NCBI GenBank assembly: GCA_009782165.1
Contig: WQUH01000114.1
Span: 1 to 5,248 of the forward strand
Direction of reading: 5' to 3'
DNA length: 5,248 nt
Origin: Pseudomonadota bacterium
Lineage (GTDB): Bacteria; Desulfobacterota; Desulfobulbia; Desulfobulbales; Desulfobulbaceae
Part shown: positions 1-5,248 of the stretch, piece after piece
Layout: each line of letters begins with the position of its first letter
Position numbering within the stretch: the first letter of the stretch is position 1
Position numbers and translations under genes: made by a program
The notes under the pieces: generated by a model
Seen by the model: the letters and a program-made list of their open reading frames with translations, nothing else
Databases searched by the model: none
Told to the model about the DNA's origin: nothing

Positions 1-5
1 CCCGC

Positions 6-2678
<2,673 letters not shown>

Positions 2679-2686
2679 GGCGCATG

Positions 2687-2692
2687 TCTCCT
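2687..2692 (-). promoter_or_regulatory. Ribosome binding site of acnA
   Basis: On the minus strand this reads AGGAGA, a near-perfect anti-16S match, with 8 bases between it and the ATG at 2678. It decides the acnA start against the upstream in-frame GTG at 2771. An ATG at 2685 is out of frame. Confidence 0.85.
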
Positions 2693-2751
2693 GAAAAGAT
2701 GAAGGGTGAATATCGCTATGTACCCGATTGGCCCGGTTCAGCACAAGCGGG

Positions 2752-2788
2752 AAGGCGGCCTTTGGTCCCACGGAACGCCGCCTTTTTT
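2752..2788 (+). terminator. Terminator-like hairpin with T6 tail in the divergent region
   Basis: AAGGCGGC (2752-2759) pairs perfectly with GCCGCCTT (2777-2784) around a 17-base loop, and six T's (2783-2788) follow on the + strand. This is the geometry of an intrinsic terminator for + strand transcription. No + strand gene lies upstream, so it would act on antisense or leader RNA heading toward the homocysteine operon. Alternatively it is a leader structure of the acnA mRNA. On the minus strand the loop can fold further (GUUC-CGUG-GGAC, one G-U pair) into a stem stacked on the outer 8 pairs, which the + strand cannot do equally well. The structure is seen in the sequence; its function is inferred. 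Confidence 0.45.
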
Positions 2789-2806
2789 GCCGCGCCCCAT
2801 CGCGGC
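2789..2806. other. Second GC hairpin, abutting the promoter candidate
   Basis: GCCGCG (2789-2794) pairs perfectly with CGCGGC (2801-2806) around a 6-base loop. It starts directly after the T6 run of the preceding hairpin and ends 3 bases before the -35 candidate. GCGGCG at 2802-2807 can instead pair with CGCCGC at 2776-2781, which would disrupt the terminator-like stem, so two folds compete. In DNA of this GC content a 6-bp stem can occur by chance, and no protein-binding role can be assigned. Confidence 0.3.
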
Positions 2807-2809
2807 GCC

Positions 2810-2838
2810 TTGCTGTTTTGCGCCATTTATTGTATAGT
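2810..2838 (+). promoter_or_regulatory. Candidate sigma70-type promoter of the homocysteine operon
   Basis: TTGCTG (2810-2815) and TATAGT (2833-2838, 5 of 6 to TATAAT) are separated by an ideal 17 bases. This lies in the only AT-rich pocket of the intergenic region and would start RNA near 2845, giving a leader of about 42 bases. A second -10 candidate, GATAAT (2840-2845), overlaps downstream. TTAT (2827-2830) and ATAA (2841-2844) form a small inverted repeat across the -10, a possible operator. The -35 match is weak (3 of 6), so this is a prediction only. Confidence 0.4.
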
Positions 2839-2860
2839 GGATAATTTGCGGCGGAGTGAA
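2831..2860 (-). promoter_or_regulatory. Possible divergent promoter for acnA
   Basis: On the minus strand, TTCACT (+ positions 2860-2855) and TATACA (2836-2831) are spaced 18 bases apart, each matching 4 of 6 consensus bases. If used, acnA would have a leader of about 145 bases carrying the 2752-2784 hairpin, and its -10 would overlap that of the opposite promoter. No better acnA promoter was found nearer the gene; TTGTGC/TACATA inside the leader is weaker. Confidence 0.2.
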
Positions 2861-2886
2861 AGAGCCCTTATTTGCGAGAATATCCC

Positions 2887-4080
2887 ATGACCAAGACGTA
2901 TGCGGAAATCAACGAAAAGATAGCCTCCGGCAAGGCTGTGGTCCTGACCGCCGAAGAGGTGATCGATTATGTCGACCGGCGCGGCCTGGAGGCCGCGGCC
3001 AAGGAGGTGGACGTGGTCACCACCGCCACCTTCGGCCCGATGTGCTCCTCGGGCTGTTTCCTCAACTTCGGCCACAGCAAGCCCAGAATGCGGATCACCG
3101 AGGCCTGGATCAACGATGTGGCGGCCTACTGCGGCATCGCGGCGGTCGATGTCTACATCGGGGCGACCCAGTTGCGGTACAACGATCCGGCCAACATGTA
3201 CCACCCCGGCGAGTTCCGCTACGGTGGCGGCCATGTGATCGAGGAGCTGGTGGCCGGCAAGAAGCTGCAACTCTTCGCCCTGTCCTACGGCACCGACTGC
3301 TATCCCCGCCGCGAGGTCCGCACCCTGTTCGACATCAACGACCTCAACCAGGCCATCATGGTCAACCCGCGCAACTGCTACCAGAACTACAACGTCGCGG
3401 TCAACACCTCGGACAAGCGCATCTACACCTACATGGGCATTCTCCGGGCCAAGATGCGCAACATAACCTACTGTTCGGCCGGCCAGTTGGCGCCGCTGCT
3501 CAACGACCCCCTCTACGAGACCATCGGCATCGGCACCAGCGTATGGCTGGCCGGGGCGCGGGGGCATGTCTATGCCGAGGGCACCCAGCACTGCCCGCAG
3601 GCCGAACGCGGCGACAACGACGTGCCGGTGGAGGGGGCAGGGACGCTCGCCCTGACCGGCGATATGAAGAAGATGCTGCCCGAGTTCGTGCGCGGCGCCA
3701 GTTTCAGGGGCTACGGCGCGTCGCTGGCGCTCGGGGTGGGGATCCCCATTCCCATCCTCAACCCGCAGATCCTGCGGCGGACCACGGTCCGCGACCGCGA
3801 CATCATGGGCTGCGTCGTCGACTATTCGTCGGACTATCCGGAGAAGACCGGCGCGATCCTGGGCCGGTTCTCCTATGAGGAACTGCGCTCGGGCGAAGTG
3901 GAACTGATGGGCAAAACAATCCCGGTCACCTCGCTTTCCTCCTACAGCAAGGCGCTCAGGATCTGCAACCTGCTCAAGAGCGAGATCCAGGACGGCAAAT
4001 TTCTGCTCTCCGAGCCCAGTCAGCGCCTGCCGCTCAACCAGGGCATGAAACCCATGAACATCACAGGGCCGGTCCGATGA
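2887..4080 (+). CDS. Homocysteine biosynthesis protein, DUF39/COG1900 family
   Basis: Cytoplasmic protein of the family that forms homocysteine from aspartate semialdehyde and sulfide-derived sulfur without an O-acylhomoserine intermediate (role known from Methanosarcina and Desulfovibrio genetics). Family features in the 397 residues: N-terminal KTYAEINEKI, VDVVTTATFG (41-50) leading into PMCSSGCFLNFGH (51-63) with candidate catalytic Cys53, a Gly-rich segment at 112-115, Cys138 within GTDCYPRREVRT, a likely structural GIGTSVWLAGARGHVYAEGTQ around 214-234, and a C-terminal GIPIPILN. Homologs ending in CBS domains exist; none is present here. The start is the ATG at 2887, with weak GAGA (2876-2879) 7 bases upstream. 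A TTG at 2872 would add five residues and lacks a well-placed ribosome site. The stop codon overlaps the next gene's ATG by 4 bases (ATGA), indicating translational coupling. An unusual extra Cys57 makes a CxxxC pair with Cys53. Function is confident at family level; the exact sulfur donor is unresolved. Confidence 0.92.
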   Translation: MTKTYAEINEKIASGKAVVLTAEEVIDYVDRRGLEAAAKEVDVVTTATFGPMCSSGCFLNFGHSKPRMRITEAWINDVAAYCGIAAVDVYIGATQLRYNDPANMYHPGEFRYGGGHVIEELVAGKKLQLFALSYGTDCYPRREVRTLFDINDLNQAIMVNPRNCYQNYNVAVNTSDKRIYTYMGILRAKMRNITYCSAGQLAPLLNDPLYETIGIGTSVWLAGARGHVYAEGTQHCPQAERGDNDVPVEGAGTLALTGDMKKMLPEFVRGASFRGYGASLALGVGIPIPILNPQILRRTTVRDRDIMGCVVDYSSDYPEKTGAILGRFSYEELRSGEVELMGKTIPVTSLSSYSKALRICNLLKSEIQDGKFLLSEPSQRLPLNQGMKPMNITGPVR

Positions 4081-4487
4081 TCACCAAAAAAGTATCTCTC
4101 TATTTTCCCAAAACCGAGACCGACAAGCCGATCGTCTACCAGTTGGTCAAGAACTACGATCTGGTCGTCAACATTTTCCGGGCCAAGGTGACCCCGGAAG
4201 AGGAAGGCTACCTGAGCCTGGAGGTGACCGGCGACCAAGAGAACATCGACCGGGCCTTTGCCTTTCTCGCCACCTTCGACGTGGTGATCCACGCCGGCAA
4301 CAAGGGACTGCACTGGGACGACAGCCGGTGCACCCACTGCGGCGCCTGCGTGGTCCATTGCCCGACCAGGGCGCTGGCCATCGCCGACCGGGCCACCCGA
4401 GCCATCGCCTTTGACGAGGATGAGTGCGTCGAGTGCCTGGCCTGCATCGCCGCCTGCCCGTTCGGCGCCTGTTCCTCGCCGTTCTGA
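4077..4487 (+). CDS. NIL-domain protein with two [4Fe-4S] ferredoxin motifs (homocysteine synthesis partner)
   Basis: A 136-residue soluble protein. Residues 1-75 form a NIL domain (ligand-binding fold also found at the C-terminus of the MetN methionine transporter ATPase), beginning with KKVSLYFP and including EEEGYLSLEVTG. Residues 85-95 (CTHCGACVVHC, then P) and 117-127 (CVECLACIAAC, then P) are two CxxCxxCxxxCP motifs that each bind a [4Fe-4S] cluster. All eight ligands are intact; an extra Cys132 follows. In the known pathway this protein acts with DUF39, presumably passing electrons to reduce a sulfur-carrying disulfide or persulfide. The NIL domain may sense or position methionine-like ligands, which is inference. 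The ATG at 4077 overlaps the DUF39 stop, and AGGG (4065-4068) sits 8 bases upstream. Family assignment is secure and the pathway role is supported by both neighbours. Confidence 0.93.
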   Translation: MITKKVSLYFPKTETDKPIVYQLVKNYDLVVNIFRAKVTPEEEGYLSLEVTGDQENIDRAFAFLATFDVVIHAGNKGLHWDDSRCTHCGACVVHCPTRALAIADRATRAIAFDEDECVECLACIAACPFGACSSPF

Positions 4488-4517
4488 GGCGGGCCGGGCG
4501 TCTTTGCGCCGTTGCCG

Positions 4518-5248
4518 ATGCGCGTCTACCGCTCCTTTTCCTGGAAGGAAACCAACCTGCGGGTAGCCTGCGATGATTTCGACCTGGTGACCCGGACCGT
4601 GGTCGAGGAGCGGCGCAAGCTCGAACGCTACATCGGCCGGCACCCCGAATTTCTCACCTCCCTGGCGCCGGTTGTCCTGCTGGACGACCCGCCCGAGGCG
4701 GCCATCCGCATGGCCGCGGCCAGCGAACTGACCGGCCTCGGCCCCATGGCCGCCGTGGCCGGCACCCTGGCGCAGATGGGGGCCGAGGCAGCCATGGCCG
4801 CCGGCTGCCGGGAGGCGATCGTCGAAAACGGCGGCGACATCTTCATCCACTCCGACCGCGAGGTCACCATCGGCCTGTACGCCGGCGACAACGCCATCGG
4901 CGGCAAGCTGGCCCTGCGCATCCAGCCCGAGGCGCTGCCCATGTCCCTGTGCTCGTCCTCCTCGAAAATGGGGCACTCGCTGAGTTTCGGCCGGTGCGAC
5001 CTGGCGACGGTGGCCGCCAAAGACGGCGCCTTGGCCGATGCCGCCGTCACCCTGGTCTGCAACCTGATCACCCGCGAGCGCGACATGATGCCGGTGCTGG
5101 ATCGGGTCGGCGCCATTGCCGGCATCGACGGCATTCTGGCGGTCAAAAACGGCAAGGTCGCCCTGTGGGGCCGCCTGCCGGAGCTGGTCCGCAATCAGGA
5201 TGCCGACGCCCGCAGCAAGATCACCCGCGACCTCCGCTCCGATTTTCA
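4518..5248 (+). CDS. UPF0280/COG2122 ApbE-like protein, 3' end beyond the window
   Basis: 243 codons are open to the window edge with no stop, so the C-terminus is missing. The family is about 230-260 residues, so little is probably lost. Recognisable features: MRVYRSFSWKETNLRV at the N-terminus, RRKLERYIGRHPEFLTSLAP (32-51), GPMAAVAGTLAQ (75-86), IVENGGDIFI (101-110, the Gly-Gly-Asp motif shared with ApbE flavin transferases), GKLALRIQPE (129-138), CSSSSKMGHSLSFG (145-158) with candidate conserved Cys145, and ALADAAVT (171-178). This family was linked by mutant fitness data in Desulfovibrio to homocysteine synthesis, possibly forming a persulfide; flavin transfer is not shown. The start is the first ATG after the preceding stop, 30 bases away. 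It lacks a close ribosome site (GAGGCGGG at 4487-4493 is 24 bases upstream), so translation may depend on re-initiation. A TTG at 4512 would add two residues. Confidence 0.9.
   Translation, partial: MRVYRSFSWKETNLRVACDDFDLVTRTVVEERRKLERYIGRHPEFLTSLAPVVLLDDPPEAAIRMAAASELTGLGPMAAVAGTLAQMGAEAAMAAGCREAIVENGGDIFIHSDREVTIGLYAGDNAIGGKLALRIQPEALPMSLCSSSSKMGHSLSFGRCDLATVAAKDGALADAAVTLVCNLITRERDMMPVLDRVGAIAGIDGILAVKNGKVALWGRLPELVRNQDADARSKITRDLRSDF

Noticed and set aside
2752..2784. Iron-responsive-element-like loop for aconitase autoregulation in the acnA leader
   Set aside because: The minus-strand loop (CCGUGG/CGUG) does not match the CAGUGN hexaloop with an upstream C bulge, so similarity is superficial.
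2679..2886. SAM-type or cobalamin riboswitch before the homocysteine operon
   Set aside because: None of the conserved core sequences of the common classes could be recognised, and there is no room for a full aptamer between the acnA start and the hairpin.
2856..3878. 340-codon + strand frame overlapping the DUF39 gene, and a 254-codon minus frame at 2827-3591
   Set aside because: Both translate to Arg/Pro/Gly/His-rich or unrecognisable sequence, while the overlapping frame encodes a clear DUF39 protein.
4485..4487. TGA between the NIL/ferredoxin and UPF0280 genes as a selenocysteine or read-through codon
   Set aside because: The upstream product is already complete with both cluster motifs, the downstream gene has its own ATG, the 10 intervening codons show no conserved sequence, and no convincing SECIS-like hairpin was seen just after the TGA (only a 4-bp stem at 4497-4510).
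4020..5194. Minus-strand frames at 4020-4976 and 4628-5194
   Set aside because: They lie opposite the NIL/ferredoxin and UPF0280 genes, whose + strand frames carry clear family motifs; the minus translations show none.

Overview
The window is GC-rich and tightly packed with four protein-coding genes in two divergent transcription units. Every gene reads without an internal frameshift. The gene set suggests an anaerobic, sulfide-exposed bacterium, most plausibly a sulfate- or sulfur-metabolising Desulfobacterota (old Deltaproteobacteria). The trio on the + strand is the set known mainly from sulfate reducers and methanogens that make homocysteine directly from sulfide. The taxon is inferred from gene content only.

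Layout: positions 6-2678 (- strand) hold a complete aconitase of the AcnA/IRP1 type, 890 residues, with the three cluster-ligand cysteines and the swivel domain intact. Positions 2679-2886 are a shared divergent control region. It contains a good ribosome binding site for acnA, a terminator-like GC hairpin with a T6 run, a second smaller hairpin, and a sigma70-like promoter candidate facing the + strand genes. From 2887 to the window end (+ strand) runs a compact operon. Its genes are a DUF39/COG1900 homocysteine-forming protein (397 aa), a NIL-domain protein with two [4Fe-4S] motifs (136 aa, start overlapping the previous stop by 4 bases), and an UPF0280/COG2122 ApbE-like protein. The last gene is cut by the window edge after 243 codons; its reading frame is easy to miss because no stop lies inside the window.

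How the genes work together: from published genetics on Methanosarcina and Desulfovibrio (recalled, not checked here), DUF39 and NIL/ferredoxin proteins convert aspartate semialdehyde plus sulfide-derived sulfur to homocysteine, bypassing O-acylhomoserine. The UPF0280 protein is a third factor linked to this pathway, perhaps in persulfide formation. Having all three in one operon, with the first pair translationally coupled, supports their acting as one functional module. Aconitase serves the TCA or citrate branch. Its only visible link to the operon is the shared upstream region and a common dependence on Fe-S clusters.
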